DNA of 64,000 nt from Jeotgalibaca arthritidis (GCF_011100465.1 NZ_CP049740.1:2100001-2164000), one strand, 5' to 3'; shown: positions 40,398 to 50,573, counted from the first letter of the stretch. The notes: a model not told the origin generated them from the sequence alone. A program made the numbers and translations.

Positions 40398-41027
40398 ATG
40401 AATAAACAAACAGAAAAACAATGGAAAAATAAAAAATCGGCAGCTTCTAAGTCGACTGGTAGTTTTTTCAAAGAAGTCCTAAACATCTTATTTTCGGTTG
40501 CGATTGCTTATATCTTGTTTTTATTGATACGAGCGTATTTGTTTTTCCCATTACAAGTTGTGGGACCGTCTATGTATCCGACTTTGCAAGACGGCGACCG
40601 TTTGATTTTAAATCGTTTGGGCTCAATTGACCGTTTTGATGTCGTTGTTTTTCCTGCTCCTGATCCAGAAGGGGCTAAAGAGAACGAAGAATATGTCAAA
40701 CGGATTATTGGTATGCCAGGAGATGAGATCGTCTATCTTGACGATTTGTTGTATGTGAATGGCGAAGCAGTAGAAGAACACTACTTAGAAAGCTTGCAAG
40801 CTGAAAAAGAAGATAGTACGTTAACGCCGGACTTTACCTTGATGGATATACCTGAGAGTGATAGCTATCAAGTACCAGAAGGCATGTATTTCGTTATGGG
40901 AGACAATCGATCACGTAGCAAAGACAGTCGCGTATTTGGATTTGTTTCAGAAGAGCTGATTGAAGGAACAACCAGTTTAAGAATTTGGCCATTAAATCGG
41001 GCTGGCTTTCTTGAAAAAAATGAATAG
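40398..41027 (+). CDS. lepB: Signal peptidase I (second tandem copy)
   Basis: The 209 residues have a longer Lys-rich N-terminal tail and one membrane segment (about 30-52). Ser58 is in VGPSMYPTL and Lys101 in YVKRIIGMPGD; GDNRSRSKDSRVFGF follows. Three consecutive ATGs (40392, 40395, 40398) are possible; spacing from AAAGGAG favours the last two. Two SPase I paralogues in a row suggest different substrate preference. A terminator follows. Confidence 0.93.
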   Translation: MNKQTEKQWKNKKSAASKSTGSFFKEVLNILFSVAIAYILFLLIRAYLFFPLQVVGPSMYPTLQDGDRLILNRLGSIDRFDVVVFPAPDPEGAKENEEYVKRIIGMPGDEIVYLDDLLYVNGEAVEEHYLESLQAEKEDSTLTPDFTLMDIPESDSYQVPEGMYFVMGDNRSRSKDSRVFGFVSEELIEGTTSLRIWPLNRAGFLEKNE

Positions 41028-41045
41028 AGCATCACCTCTAACAAG

Positions 41046-41081
41046 AGAAGTTGAGATTACAGTATCTCAACTTCTTTTTTT
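41046..41081 (+). terminator. Intrinsic terminator after the lepB pair
   Basis: A perfect 12-bp stem (41046-41057 with 41064-41075), 6-base loop and eight T residues. Confidence 0.92.
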
Positions 41082-41118
41082 AAAAGAAAAAAGAATAATT
41101 TTTTTCTAAAGCCAACTA

Positions 41119-41127
41119 TGTTATGAT
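41119..41127 (+). promoter_or_regulatory. Extended -10 promoter for rbgA-rnhB
   Basis: TGTTATGAT, 59 bp before rbgA. A run of T residues occupies the -35 position. Confidence 0.5.
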
Positions 41128-41186
41128 AGTAAGGCATTTGATAGCGTAAAAAGCTGTGAGACAATGAAATAAGGAAGTGTATAAAT

Positions 41187-42059
41187 ATGGTTATTCAATG
41201 GTTTCCAGGACATATGGCGAAAGCCAAGCGTGAAGCAATTGAGAATAGAAATATGGTGGATATTGTTATTGAACTTGTTGATGCAAGAATCCCAGAGTCT
41301 AGTTCGAATCCATTGATAGATGAGATTGTCGGTCACAAACCACGTTTAATTATTTTGAATAAATTAGATTTAGCTGACCAAAGTAAAACAGAAAAATGGT
41401 TACAATATTATAATAAAAAGAATGAAAATCAAAAAGCCATCGCTGTTAACGTATTTAATCAAAATGATATTAAATATGTTAAAAAAGTTCTTCAAGAAAT
41501 GATGGCAGAAAAACACAAAGTCTGGGTATCAAAAGGAATGAAACCCCGTGCGACACGTTTAATGGTACTCGGTATTCCTAACGTAGGTAAGTCGACTTTT
41601 ATTAATCAAATGATTAAGAAAAATCGTGCCAAAGCATCCAATAAACCAGGTGTAACCAAACACCAACAATGGTTGAAAATTGGAAATGAATTTGAATTAT
41701 TAGATACACCTGGTATCCTATGGCATAAGTTTGAAGACCCTCAAACGGGTGTTCACTTAGCACTAACCGGTGCGATTAAAGATGCGCTCTTCCATAAAGA
41801 TGACATTGCTATGTACGCTTTAAAATTCTTTAAGACAGAGTACCCTGGTCGTATCCAATCCTACTACCATTTGAACGAAGATGTTACTGATGAGGAATTG
41901 CCAGACTTTTTAATGGCCTTAACAAAGAAATTAAACTTTGGTGACGACTATGATCGTGCCAGCGAAAAGTTGATTTTTGATATTCGTGATGGGAAATTAG
42001 GGACATATACACTTGACCCGGTTCCTCAAGACCCGACTGTTGAAGTGGAGTTAGACTAA
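41187..42059 (+). CDS. rbgA: Ribosome biogenesis GTPase RbgA (YlqF)
   Basis: Circularly permuted GTPase for late 50S subunit assembly. In the 290 residues the G motifs come as G4 (NKLDLAD, about 52) before G1 (GIPNVGKST, about 130) and G3 (DTPGILW), the permuted order. The N-terminal [13 protein letters not shown] and the C-terminal ANTAR-like helical domain match RbgA. rnhB starts in its stop codon (TAATG), as in Bacillus ylqF-rnhB. Confidence 0.96.
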   Translation: MVIQWFPGHMAKAKREAIENRNMVDIVIELVDARIPESSSNPLIDEIVGHKPRLIILNKLDLADQSKTEKWLQYYNKKNENQKAIAVNVFNQNDIKYVKKVLQEMMAEKHKVWVSKGMKPRATRLMVLGIPNVGKSTFINQMIKKNRAKASNKPGVTKHQQWLKIGNEFELLDTPGILWHKFEDPQTGVHLALTGAIKDALFHKDDIAMYALKFFKTEYPGRIQSYYHLNEDVTDEELPDFLMALTKKLNFGDDYDRASEKLIFDIRDGKLGTYTLDPVPQDPTVEVELD

Positions 42060-42838
42060 TGGAGAAGCGACCAACTATACAAGCGCTCAAAGAACAGTTG
42101 TTACAGATAACAGATCCTAGTGATGAACGTCTATTGGCTATTGCCAAAGATGAACGAAAAGGTATTCAGACTGCTTTAAAGCAATGGCATAGTCGCTATG
42201 AAAAGGGTCAGCAATTACTTACTCATCGCGAGAAAATGTTGACATACGAAAGACAATTAATGACAGAAGGCTATCATATTATTGCGGGCATTGATGAAGT
42301 GGGACGTGGCCCTCTAGCAGGTCCAATTGTTGCGGCGGCAGTTATTTTACCATCTGATATGCCTGCGCTACCGATTAATGATTCAAAAAAACTATCGGAA
42401 AGTAATCGAAACCTATTGTCGAAAGAAATATGGGAATGTGCTAAAGTCGGAATAGGTGTCGTTGACAACCAACAAATCGATGAGTTAAATATTTATCAAG
42501 CAACCAAACTAGCCATGAAACAAGCGGTGGGAGCGTTGGGTATTCAACCAGATGCTTTATTAATCGATGCGATGACGTTAGATCTGCCATTTAAGCAAGA
42601 GTCACTCATTAAAGGGGACACCAAGTCTTATTCGATTGCTGCTGCTAGTATTGTAGCAAAAGTTTATCGCGATAGTCTGATGAAGGACTATGCTAAAGTC
42701 TATCCACATTATGGTTTTGAGAAGAATGCTGGTTATGGGACAAAGACTCATTTAGAAGGGTTAGACCAATATGGTGTAACGCCAATTCATCGTAGAAGTT
42801 TTGAACCAATCAAATCAATGACACAAAAAATGAAATAA
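42059..42838 (+). CDS. rnhB: Ribonuclease HII
   Basis: Removes ribonucleotides from DNA-RNA hybrids. The 259 residues have an N-terminal extension (about 75 residues, Gram-positive type) and the catalytic core: [19 protein letters not shown] with the first Asp-Glu pair, then [17 protein letters not shown] and [15 protein letters not shown]. Overlaps rbgA by one base and ends just before a terminator. Confidence 0.96.
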   Translation: MEKRPTIQALKEQLLQITDPSDERLLAIAKDERKGIQTALKQWHSRYEKGQQLLTHREKMLTYERQLMTEGYHIIAGIDEVGRGPLAGPIVAAAVILPSDMPALPINDSKKLSESNRNLLSKEIWECAKVGIGVVDNQQIDELNIYQATKLAMKQAVGALGIQPDALLIDAMTLDLPFKQESLIKGDTKSYSIAAASIVAKVYRDSLMKDYAKVYPHYGFEKNAGYGTKTHLEGLDQYGVTPIHRRSFEPIKSMTQKMK

Positions 42839-42846
42839 AAAAACGC

Positions 42847-42901
42847 AAAAGCCTCTTTTTGTTCTATTTATATATAGAGACATATATAAGGAGGCTTTTT
42901 T
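42847..42901 (+). terminator. rnhB terminator whose right arm contains the dprA ribosome-binding site
   Basis: Arms 42847-42858 and 42888-42899 pair over 12 bp with one G-U, followed by T residues up to the dprA ATG at 42902. AAGGAGG, the dprA ribosome-binding site, is inside the right arm. A small inner TCTAT/ATAGA hairpin sits in the long AT loop. Read-through RNA would have its dprA start blocked. Confidence 0.75.
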
Positions 42902-43756
42902 ATGCTAAAATCTGACCTAAGAGACTTGCTTATCCAATTGGCTATTATGGGCGAGTTATCTGCTAAAGAAATGAATGTAATCGCTAACACGACTGACGAA
43001 GGCGAACGACATTATTTATTGCAAGTAATGGATAGTCGAATTGTAGGGGGAAAGTGTGACACTGCATATGAAAAAGTTCTAAAAGATTATCAGTCAGCAA
43101 ACATTCAATTTTCTACTATTATTGATGAGGATTACCCACCATCCTTGAAAGAAATTCATTCACCACCGGTTGTTCTTTTTTACAAAGGAGACTGGAAATT
43201 GACAAAGCGTAGACGATTGGCTATCGTAGGTAGTCGAAGAGCATCTGCTTATGGTGAACAGGTTTTGGCTGTTCTATTACCAGCCTTAGTTTCAAAAAAT
43301 GTGACGATTGTTAGTGGATTAGCTGCTGGAATTGACCAATATGCTCATCAACAAACGATTCGTTTGAAAGGTGACACAATCGCGGTTATCGGAACGGGGT
43401 TGGATGTTTACTACCCTTCTCAGAATCAACATTTACAACAACACATGCTAGACAAGCAATTGGTGATTAGTGAATACCCACTCGGTAAAAAGCCACACCG
43501 TTCTCATTTCCCAATGAGGAATCGCATCATAGCCGGATTGTGTCAAGGTACGCTTGTGGTAGAAGCAAAAGAACGCTCTGGAAGTTTGATAACGGCAAAT
43601 TTAGCCTTACAGGAAAATAGAGAAGTGTTTGCAGTGCCTGGCAGTATTTTAACAGCAGCCAGTAGTGGCACCAATCACTTGATTCGTTCAGGAGCCAAAC
43701 TAGTGATGACTGCCGATGATATTCTCGAAGAAATGACACATTTGTGGCAATTATAA
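42902..43756 (+). CDS. dprA: DNA-processing protein DprA (Smf)
   Basis: Loads RecA on incoming single-stranded DNA during natural transformation. The 284 residues have an N-terminal helical domain (about 1-60) and a Rossmann-like core with VGSRRASAYGEQ, IVSGLAAGIDQYAH, IGTGLDVYYPSQN, SEYPLG and FPMRNRIIAGLCQGTLVVEA. No C-terminal winged-helix domain is present, as in many Gram-positive DprA. ATG 42902 with AAGGAGG. Followed by topA as in bacilli. Confidence 0.95.
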   Translation: MLKSDLRDLLIQLAIMGELSAKEMNVIANTTDEGERHYLLQVMDSRIVGGKCDTAYEKVLKDYQSANIQFSTIIDEDYPPSLKEIHSPPVVLFYKGDWKLTKRRRLAIVGSRRASAYGEQVLAVLLPALVSKNVTIVSGLAAGIDQYAHQQTIRLKGDTIAVIGTGLDVYYPSQNQHLQQHMLDKQLVISEYPLGKKPHRSHFPMRNRIIAGLCQGTLVVEAKERSGSLITANLALQENREVFAVPGSILTAASSGTNHLIRSGAKLVMTADDILEEMTHLWQL

Positions 43757-43787
43757 GTTTTTTTTGATAAATAAAAATAAAATAAAT

Positions 43788-43817
43788 TTGACAAAGTGAT
43801 GTATAGTAGCATAAGAT
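43788..43817 (+). promoter_or_regulatory. Probable topA promoter
   Basis: TTGACA at 43788-43793, an 18-bp spacer and TAAGAT at 43812-43817. A TATAGT at 43802-43807 is too close to this -35. Confidence 0.55.
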
Positions 43818-43877
43818 GATTTACGATTTTAGTTCGATCCATTGCAATCGAATAAAAAGAGAGAAAGGGGTTTTCCT

Positions 43878-45941
43878 TTGGCATATAAATACTTGGTGAT
43901 TGTTGAATCCCCAACCAAAGCAAAAACAATTGAAAAATATCTTGGACGTAATTATAAGGTTGTCGCAAGTAAGGGACACCTCCGTGATTTGCCGAAAAGT
44001 CGTATGGCAATTGACTATGATAATGACTATAAACCCGATTACATTTCCATACGAGGAAAAGGACCCATTATTAAAGAATTAAAGAAATATGCAAAAAACG
44101 CTGAAAAAATATTTCTCGCGTCTGACCCGGATAGAGAGGGAGAGGCAATTGCTTGGCATTTGTCATATTTACTAGGACTAGACCCATCCGATAATATCCG
44201 TGTTATTTATAATGAAATAACAAAAACATCTGTAAAAGAAGCGATTAAAAACCCACGCCCCATTGACATGGACTTAGTAGATGCCCAACAAGCGAGACGT
44301 GTTCTTGACCGACTAGTTGGTTATTCTATCTCGCCTTTATTATGGAAGAAAGTGAAAAAAGGATTGAGTGCGGGACGTGTTCAGTCGGTTGCTTTGAAGT
44401 TAATTATTGATAGAGAAGACGAAATTAATGCCTTTAAACCAGTAGAGTCATGGACTTTAGATGGTACCTTCCAAAAGGATCGTAAGATCTTTGAAGCGGC
44501 CTTTTATGGTAAGGCAAATAAGAAGCTCGTTTTAAACAATGAAGAAGAAGCAAAAGCAATTCTTGCAGATTTAAAAGGTAATGAGTTCTTAGTCAGCGAT
44601 GTCGTTAAGAAAGAACAAAAGAGAAACCCAACCGCACCGTTTACAACATCAAGCTTGCAACAAGAAGCGGGTAATAAATTAAACTTTAGAACGCGTAAAA
44701 CAATGATGGTTGCGCAACAGCTTTATGAAGGGATTTCAATCGGTAAGGAAGGATCGGTTGGTTTAATCACTTATATGCGTACCGATTCAACCCGTATTGC
44801 AGACAGCGCTGTAAGTGAAGCTCATGATTTTATTGTGAAAGAATACGGCAGTGAGTATGCACGAAACAATCCGCGTAAAGATAAAACGTCAAGCTCAGCA
44901 CAAGATGCTCATGAGGCAATTAGACCGTCAAGTGCCCTTCGTAAACCAGAAGATATCGAGCAGTATTTGACGAAGGATCAGTTCAAACTGTATCAATTAA
45001 TTTGGTCACGTTTTGTAGCGAGTCAAATGACTGCAGCGATTTTTGATACGATGCGTGTTGATTTAACAAATGGTGACATTATTTTCCGTGCGAATGGATC
45101 GAAAGAGAAATTCCCAGGTTTCCGTAAAGTTTATGTTGATAGCAAGAAAAAGGATAATATGCTTCCAGATCTTGAAGTAGGCGATAAAGTCTTTTCGAAA
45201 GACATTATTCCAAACCAACACTTTACACAACCACCTGCCCGTTATTCAGAAGCAACATTAATTCGCGCGCTTGAAGAAAATGGTGTGGGTCGTCCATCAA
45301 CCTACTCACCGACTATTGAAACCATCCAAAGACGCTATTACGTGAAATTGAACGCTAAACGTTTTGAGCCAACAGAGCTTGGAACGATTGTTCACCAAGT
45401 CGTTAATGAGTTTTTCCCTGATATCGTTAACGTTTCCTTTACGGCAGAAATGGAGAAAGATTTAGACAGCGTTGAAGAAGGTAAAATCGAATGGGTAACT
45501 GTTATTGACCAATTCTTTAAGCCTTTTAAAGAAGATGTTACAAAAGCTGAAGCTGAAATGGAAAAAATCGAAATTAAAGATGAACCAGCAGGGTTTGATT
45601 GTGAGTTGTGTGGTCATCCAATGGTCATCAAACTAGGTAAGTTTGGTAAATTCTATGCATGTAGTAATTTCCCTGATTGCCGAAATACGAAAGCCATCGT
45701 GAAGAAAATCAATGTGACGTGTCCATTGTGTAAAGAAGGCGACGTTATTGAACGTAAATCTAAGAAAAAACGTATTTTTTATGGTTGCGATCGTTACCCA
45801 GAATGTGAATTTGTCTCATGGGATAAGCCAGTCGGTAGAGATTGTCCGAAATGCGAGCATTATTTAGTTGAGAAAAAAGTTAGAGGCGGCATGCAAGTCA
45901 AATGTAGCCACTGTGACTACGAAGAAAGCCTGCAAAAATAA
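43878..45941 (+). CDS. topA: DNA topoisomerase I
   Basis: Relaxes negative supercoils by cutting one strand. The 687 residues start with TOPRIM ([32 protein letters not shown]), then [13 protein letters not shown], and the active-site Tyr in [13 protein letters not shown]. The C-terminus has three Cys4 zinc-ribbon motifs (from [16 protein letters not shown] and CPKCEHYL). The start is TTG at 43878, spaced 7 bp from AAAGGGG; the longer open frame upstream adds no family residues. Confidence 0.96.
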   Translation: MAYKYLVIVESPTKAKTIEKYLGRNYKVVASKGHLRDLPKSRMAIDYDNDYKPDYISIRGKGPIIKELKKYAKNAEKIFLASDPDREGEAIAWHLSYLLGLDPSDNIRVIYNEITKTSVKEAIKNPRPIDMDLVDAQQARRVLDRLVGYSISPLLWKKVKKGLSAGRVQSVALKLIIDREDEINAFKPVESWTLDGTFQKDRKIFEAAFYGKANKKLVLNNEEEAKAILADLKGNEFLVSDVVKKEQKRNPTAPFTTSSLQQEAGNKLNFRTRKTMMVAQQLYEGISIGKEGSVGLITYMRTDSTRIADSAVSEAHDFIVKEYGSEYARNNPRKDKTSSSAQDAHEAIRPSSALRKPEDIEQYLTKDQFKLYQLIWSRFVASQMTAAIFDTMRVDLTNGDIIFRANGSKEKFPGFRKVYVDSKKKDNMLPDLEVGDKVFSKDIIPNQHFTQPPARYSEATLIRALEENGVGRPSTYSPTIETIQRRYYVKLNAKRFEPTELGTIVHQVVNEFFPDIVNVSFTAEMEKDLDSVEEGKIEWVTVIDQFFKPFKEDVTKAEAEMEKIEIKDEPAGFDCELCGHPMVIKLGKFGKFYACSNFPDCRNTKAIVKKINVTCPLCKEGDVIERKSKKKRIFYGCDRYPECEFVSWDKPVGRDCPKCEHYLVEKKVRGGMQVKCSHCDYEESLQK

Positions 45942-45986
45942 GGCTGAAGAGTTAATAATCTTTTAAACTTAAAACTGAACAATTGA

Positions 45987-46039
45987 AATCTCTCCAGCCT
46001 TATGATATTTTTAACGTAAGTTGCTGGAGGGATTTTTTT
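45987..46039 (+). terminator. topA terminator whose right arm contains the xerC ribosome-binding site
   Basis: Arms 45987-45998 and 46023-46034 pair over 12 bp with one G-U, with an inner CTTA/TAAG extension, followed by a seven-T run to 46039. GGAGG of xerC (46026-46030) is in the right arm, and the TTG start overlaps the T run. This is the same layout as before dprA. Confidence 0.75.
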
Positions 46040-46964
46040 GAAATCAAACAATTATTTAATAGAAGGGTTTATTCATTATTTAGCGATTGAACGTCGCTAT
46101 TCTGATGAAACAGTAAAAGCCTATTTACAAGATTTGAAGAAATTTGAAAGTTTTTTAGCAGAAAGTGGCACAGCCTCGTTTCTCGATGTCCGTTTGTTTG
46201 ACTTGCGGACCTTTTTGAGTTTTCTAGATGAAGAAGCGTTGAGTAGGAACACCATATCACGTATCCTATCGAGTTTAAGAGGTTTTTATGGCTATTTATT
46301 ACGTGAAAAGCATGTCGACGAAAATCCTGTTTCGACCATTAGTTTTAAAAATAGGTCTTTACGGCTTCCTAAATATTTATATGATGAAGAATTAGAAAAA
46401 TTATTTGAGACAGCAAAAGGAACAGAAGCGCTAGATTACCGAAATGTGGCGATTTTAGAACTGCTCTATGCGACTGGGATTCGTGTGAGCGAGTGCCGAA
46501 CAATTCAAATCAGTGATATTGATTTTACACTAGGCGTCGTTTTAGTAGTCGGTAAAGGGAACAAAGAGCGTTACGTGCCGTTTGGACAATTTGCCCTAAC
46601 TGCTTTGGAAGATTACCTTGAAAAGGGACGTCAGCCACTCATGGCGAAATTTAATAAGCAACATGATACGCTTTTTATTAACCGTTTAGGTGATCCGCTT
46701 ACATCAACAGGCATTGAACATATTTTAAATACAATTATGAAAAAAACTGGCATGACTGGTCATTTGCATCCTCATATGCTGCGCCATACCTTTGCAACGG
46801 ATATGTTGAATGGTGGGGCAGATATGCGGACCGTTCAAGAGTTACTCGGTCATTCCAGCTTATCATCGACACAAATATATACACATGTAACCAAGGATGT
46901 TTTGCAACAGAATTATCGTGCTTACCATCCACGCGCAAAACGAAAGAATAGAGGAGAATCATAA
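46038..46964 (+). CDS. xerC: Tyrosine recombinase XerC (CodV)
   Basis: Resolves chromosome dimers at dif together with a XerD partner. The 308 residues have the N-terminal SAM-like DNA-binding domain and the catalytic R-K-H-R-H-Y set: Arg in TGIRVSECR, Lys in [32 protein letters not shown] and the nucleophile Tyr in [10 protein letters not shown] start with GGAGG seven bases upstream. It is first in xerC-hslV-hslU-codY, the cod operon layout. Confidence 0.94.
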   Translation: MKSNNYLIEGFIHYLAIERRYSDETVKAYLQDLKKFESFLAESGTASFLDVRLFDLRTFLSFLDEEALSRNTISRILSSLRGFYGYLLREKHVDENPVSTISFKNRSLRLPKYLYDEELEKLFETAKGTEALDYRNVAILELLYATGIRVSECRTIQISDIDFTLGVVLVVGKGNKERYVPFGQFALTALEDYLEKGRQPLMAKFNKQHDTLFINRLGDPLTSTGIEHILNTIMKKTGMTGHLHPHMLRHTFATDMLNGGADMRTVQELLGHSSLSSTQIYTHVTKDVLQQNYRAYHPRAKRKNRGES

Positions 46965-47491
46965 TGACAACAATCTGTGCTGTACAACATAATGGGAAAT
47001 CTGCAATGGCTGGTGATGGCCAAGTCACAATGGGTGAGCAAGTGATTATGAAAGGCTCTGCTCGTAAAATTCGTCGTATTTATAATGATGAAGTTATTGT
47101 TGGTTTTGCAGGAGGCGTTGCTGATGCCTTTACGCTTGAAGATCGGTTTGAAGAGAAATTAAAGCAACACAAAGGCAATCTTCTTCGTGCATCTATCGAA
47201 GTTGCTAAGTTTTGGAGAGGCGACCGCGCCCTACAAAAGTTAGAAGCCTTGTTGATTGTGATGAATAAAGATGAAATGTATTTAGTATCAGGAAGTGGCG
47301 AAGTTATTGAACCAGATGATGGGATTTTAACAATCGGATCAGGTGGCAATTTTGCTTTGGCAGCTGCACGCGCTTTAAAACGAAATAGTACGAATTTAAC
47401 TGCTAAAGAGATGGTGCAGCAAAGCCTACAAATTGCGTCTGAAATCTGTGTTTATACGAACGATAATATTATTGTTGATGAATTCGCCTAA
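46964..47491 (+). CDS. hslV: ATP-dependent protease subunit HslV (ClpQ)
   Basis: Proteolytic core of the HslUV protease. The 175 residues begin [21 protein letters not shown], so removal of Met exposes the N-terminal catalytic Thr. [10 protein letters not shown] and [14 protein letters not shown] are typical. The Bacillus homologue has an N-terminal Ser and a short extension; this one looks like the classic Thr enzyme. Overlaps the xerC stop by one base. Confidence 0.96.
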   Translation: MTTICAVQHNGKSAMAGDGQVTMGEQVIMKGSARKIRRIYNDEVIVGFAGGVADAFTLEDRFEEKLKQHKGNLLRASIEVAKFWRGDRALQKLEALLIVMNKDEMYLVSGSGEVIEPDDGILTIGSGGNFALAAARALKRNSTNLTAKEMVQQSLQIASEICVYTNDNIIVDEFA

Positions 47492-47503
47492 GAGGAGAGA
47501 ATA

Positions 47504-48913
47504 ATGTTGAAAACGAAAACGAATTTAACACCACGTCAAGTATTAACTGAACTAGACCGCTATATTATTGGTCAAAATGAAGCCAAGAAAGCCGTAGCAG
47601 TAGCGCTTCGTAATCGTTACCGCCGTATGATGTTGGATGAAGAAATGCAACAAGAAGTCACACCAAAAAATATTTTAATGATTGGACCAACAGGTGTTGG
47701 TAAAACAGAAATTGCTCGCCGCTTAGCGAATTTAGTTCATGCACCCTTTGTAAAAGTGGAGGCAACTAAGTTTACCGAAGTCGGTTATGTCGGTCGTGAT
47801 GTCGAATCAATGGTTAGAGACCTAGTTGAAAATGCTATGGCTCTTGTAGAAGAAGAAAAACGAAGTGATGTTTATAGTAAAGCCTACGAAAAAGCCCTAC
47901 AACGACTAGCTAAGGCATTGAAACCAGGTATAAAAAAGAAGAAACCAGCTGATAGCAATGGTTTCCAAAACATGTTCCAACAATTCGGCTTGCCAGCAAT
48001 GGATAATGCTAGTGAAGAAGAGGCAGAAGAAGTGACTGCTGAAATTTCATCGGCTAGAGCGGATATTGTTGAGCAATTGCGTAAAGGTGTACTAGATAAC
48101 CGCGAAGTGACTATTCAAGTAGAAGAAAAGTCGTCTAGCCCACTCGGTACAATGGGTGGTAATGAGCAAATGATGATGCTGCAGTCTGCACTAGAATCGA
48201 TGACTCCTAAACGCAAAACAAAGCGCACGATGAAAGTGAAGGACGCCATAACTATCTGTGTAGATGAAGAAACTGATAAACTAATTGATAAAAATGATAT
48301 TGCAATGGAAGCTTTAAAACTTGCAGAAGAAAATGGGATTATTTTTATTGATGAAATTGATAAAATCACATCAAAGTCTGACCAAGGTGGACAAGTATCT
48401 CGTGAAGGTGTTCAACGTGATATTCTACCAATCGTTGAAGGGTCACAAGTTGCAACGAAATATGGTAATATTAAAACCGACCATATTCTCTTTATTGCTT
48501 CTGGTGCTTTTCACGTATCTAAGCCGAGCGATTTAATTCCAGAGTTGCAAGGCCGTTTTCCAATCCGCGTTGAGTTAGATGATTTAACTGAGGAAGATTT
48601 TGTCCGTATTTTAACAGAACCTAACAACGCACTCTTAAAGCAATATAAGGCATTGTTAGAAACAGAAGAAGTAGTGGTGACCTTTACAAAAGAATCCATT
48701 GAGCGGATTGCGGCTAATGCGGCTGAGATGAACGATGAGACAGATAATATTGGGGCAAGACGTTTGCATACCATTTTAGAAAAACTATTAGAGGATTTGC
48801 TATTCGAGTCCCCAGATATGCCTGGTCAACAAATAACCATAACGGCTGAATATGTGGATGAAAAAATATCCCATATTATTCAAGATGATGATTTAAGACG
48901 TTATATACTGTGA
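47504..48913 (+). CDS. hslU: ATP-dependent protease ATPase subunit HslU (ClpY)
   Basis: AAA+ unfoldase that feeds HslV. The 469 residues show LDRYIIGQNEAKKAVAVAL, Walker A GPTGVGKTEIARRLA, the pore segment KFTEVGYVGRDVESMVRDL in pieces, an inserted I-domain (about 110-240), Walker B IIFIDEIDKI, and the C-terminal DDDLRRYIL that docks into HslV. AAGAGGAGAG precedes the ATG. Confidence 0.97.
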   Translation: MLKTKTNLTPRQVLTELDRYIIGQNEAKKAVAVALRNRYRRMMLDEEMQQEVTPKNILMIGPTGVGKTEIARRLANLVHAPFVKVEATKFTEVGYVGRDVESMVRDLVENAMALVEEEKRSDVYSKAYEKALQRLAKALKPGIKKKKPADSNGFQNMFQQFGLPAMDNASEEEAEEVTAEISSARADIVEQLRKGVLDNREVTIQVEEKSSSPLGTMGGNEQMMMLQSALESMTPKRKTKRTMKVKDAITICVDEETDKLIDKNDIAMEALKLAEENGIIFIDEIDKITSKSDQGGQVSREGVQRDILPIVEGSQVATKYGNIKTDHILFIASGAFHVSKPSDLIPELQGRFPIRVELDDLTEEDFVRILTEPNNALLKQYKALLETEEVVVTFTKESIERIAANAAEMNDETDNIGARRLHTILEKLLEDLLFESPDMPGQQITITAEYVDEKISHIIQDDDLRRYIL

Positions 48914-48921
48914 GGTAAGAA

Positions 48922-49734
48922 ATGGAAGAGTTATTAGAAAGGTTACGAACGATTAATCGTTTACTTCAAAAAGGTGACGGATTTGTAACAACAAAAGCAG
49001 TAAGCGAAGAAGAGAGCAACTTGCCTTTCTTAGAGATGACAGAACATTTAGCAGATATTTTAGGTGCTAATGCCTATTTAATTGACGTTGAGGGGACTTT
49101 GTTAGGCTTTAGTGAAGCGATTAATATCAATAACGAGCGTGTGAAGCAGATGCTGATTGATAAAAAGTTTCCTAGCAACTACTCAAAGGAATTAAACAAG
49201 TTGAAATATACGACAGCTAATATTGGGATTGAATCGAGTATGACGGCTTTTCCAATTGAAACACGAGATATTTTCGTGACAGGCTTAACGACTATTGTTC
49301 CTATTTTCGCAGCAGGGCAACGATTGGGTAGTTTAATCTTTGCACGGCTAAATGATCCCTTTGGTAATGGCGATTTGATTCTAGCTGAACATAGCGCAAC
49401 GGTTATTGGTATGGAGATGCTTCATTTAATTAATGTTCGAACCGATGAAGCTGCTCGTGCAGAGACGTCAGTAGCAATTGCGCTGCAGTCTTTGTCTTTT
49501 AGCGAGACTGAAGCAATTACGGAGATTTTTAAAACCATTGATGGTTTGGAAACACGTATCAATGCGTCTCAGCTAGCGGCTAAAAAGGAAATCACACGTT
49601 CAGTAATCGTGAATGCTTTAAGAAAATTAGAATCAGCTAGCATTTTAGAATCCAAATCACTGGGGATGAAGGGAACATATATTAGAGTCAGTTCACCTTT
49701 ATTATTAACCATGATTAAAGAAAAATTAGCATAA
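48922..49734 (+). CDS. codY: GTP- and branched-chain-amino-acid-sensing regulator CodY
   Basis: Global repressor of nutrient-limitation genes in low-GC Gram-positives. The 270 residues have the N-terminal GAF ligand domain (about 1-155), a helical linker and the winged helix-turn-helix (NASQLAAKKEITRSVIVNAL, residues about 212-231), ending in GTYIRV. It is 8 bp after hslU and closes the operon. Adjacent to no obvious target here, so its regulon cannot be judged from this window. Confidence 0.97.
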   Translation: MEELLERLRTINRLLQKGDGFVTTKAVSEEESNLPFLEMTEHLADILGANAYLIDVEGTLLGFSEAININNERVKQMLIDKKFPSNYSKELNKLKYTTANIGIESSMTAFPIETRDIFVTGLTTIVPIFAAGQRLGSLIFARLNDPFGNGDLILAEHSATVIGMEMLHLINVRTDEAARAETSVAIALQSLSFSETEAITEIFKTIDGLETRINASQLAAKKEITRSVIVNALRKLESASILESKSLGMKGTYIRVSSPLLLTMIKEKLA

Positions 49735-49777
49735 AAAGAGAGCGGTGAAAGGGCAATTAGCCCCAACCGCTCTCTTT
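49735..49777. terminator. Bidirectional terminator between codY and plsY
   Basis: A 12-bp perfect stem (49735-49746 with 49766-49777) with an inner GGGC/GCCC hairpin. A- and T-rich flanks on both sides serve the two converging genes. Confidence 0.88.
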
Positions 49778-49780
49778 CTT

Positions 49781-50392
49781 TTATTTAGAATCCTTTTGCT
49801 TGTTGTAGCGTAGTCCGAATGGTACTAATGATTCTGTGCCATCTTTAATACGTTGTATATTTGCACGATGTCGGTAAATGATGTAAGACGTTAAGGAAAT
49901 GGTCACTATAATTAACCAAATATCTCCCATGAAAAAGGAAATCACAACAGCTGTTAAACAAGCTGCCATACTAGCGAAACTTACCATACTTGATACAAAT
50001 AAATAAATTAAAAAACTACTAATAGCTAGTGTGAAAAACAAAGGGTTGTAAGCGAGGATAATACCAGCGCTCGTTGCTACAGCTTTACCACCTCTAAAAT
50101 TGACGAAAATTGGAATTGTATGACCCACAGATGCAATGACCCCTGTTAAAAGAGGGTGCAAGGATAAGCCAAACCAAATAGGAAGTAAGGTTGCTACAGA
50201 CCCCTTTAATATATCCATGATTAACACAATGATGCCTGCTTTTGTTCCAAGCACTCGGAACGTATTGGTTGTTCCCATATTTCCACTGCCGTATTCGCGT
50301 ACATCTTTGTGATAAAATAATTTTCCAATCCAAACACCAGACGGGATAGATCCTAATAAGTATGCTGCAATAATGGTAATCAGTGAAATCAC
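49781..50392 (-). CDS. plsY: Glycerol-3-phosphate acyltransferase PlsY
   Basis: Transfers an acyl group from acyl-phosphate to glycerol-3-phosphate, starting phospholipid synthesis. The 203 residues have five or more membrane helices. Family motifs are GSIPSGVWIG (motif 1), GSGNMGTTNTFRVLG (motif 2) and FRGGKAVATSAG (motif 3). The start is GTG at 50392 with GGAG upstream. It diverges from parE, the usual Firmicute arrangement. Confidence 0.95.
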   Translation of the reverse strand: MISLITIIAAYLLGSIPSGVWIGKLFYHKDVREYGSGNMGTTNTFRVLGTKAGIIVLIMDILKGSVATLLPIWFGLSLHPLLTGVIASVGHTIPIFVNFRGGKAVATSAGIILAYNPLFFTLAISSFLIYLFVSSMVSFASMAACLTAVVISFFMGDIWLIIVTISLTSYIIYRHRANIQRIKDGTESLVPFGLRYNKQKDSK

Positions 50393-50573
50393 TTAATTCA
50401 CTCCTATAGTAAGAATAAAAATAATACCTTATTAGTTTACCATCTTTTTGTTTTGATTGATACTAAGTTTTTGCAACCGATTCCTAAAAAAAGTTGCGAA
50501 ATGCCTTTAAAACAATCCTTTCAATGATATAATGATATGATTTTCCTTTTACAATTTAGTGCATTTACAGTAT

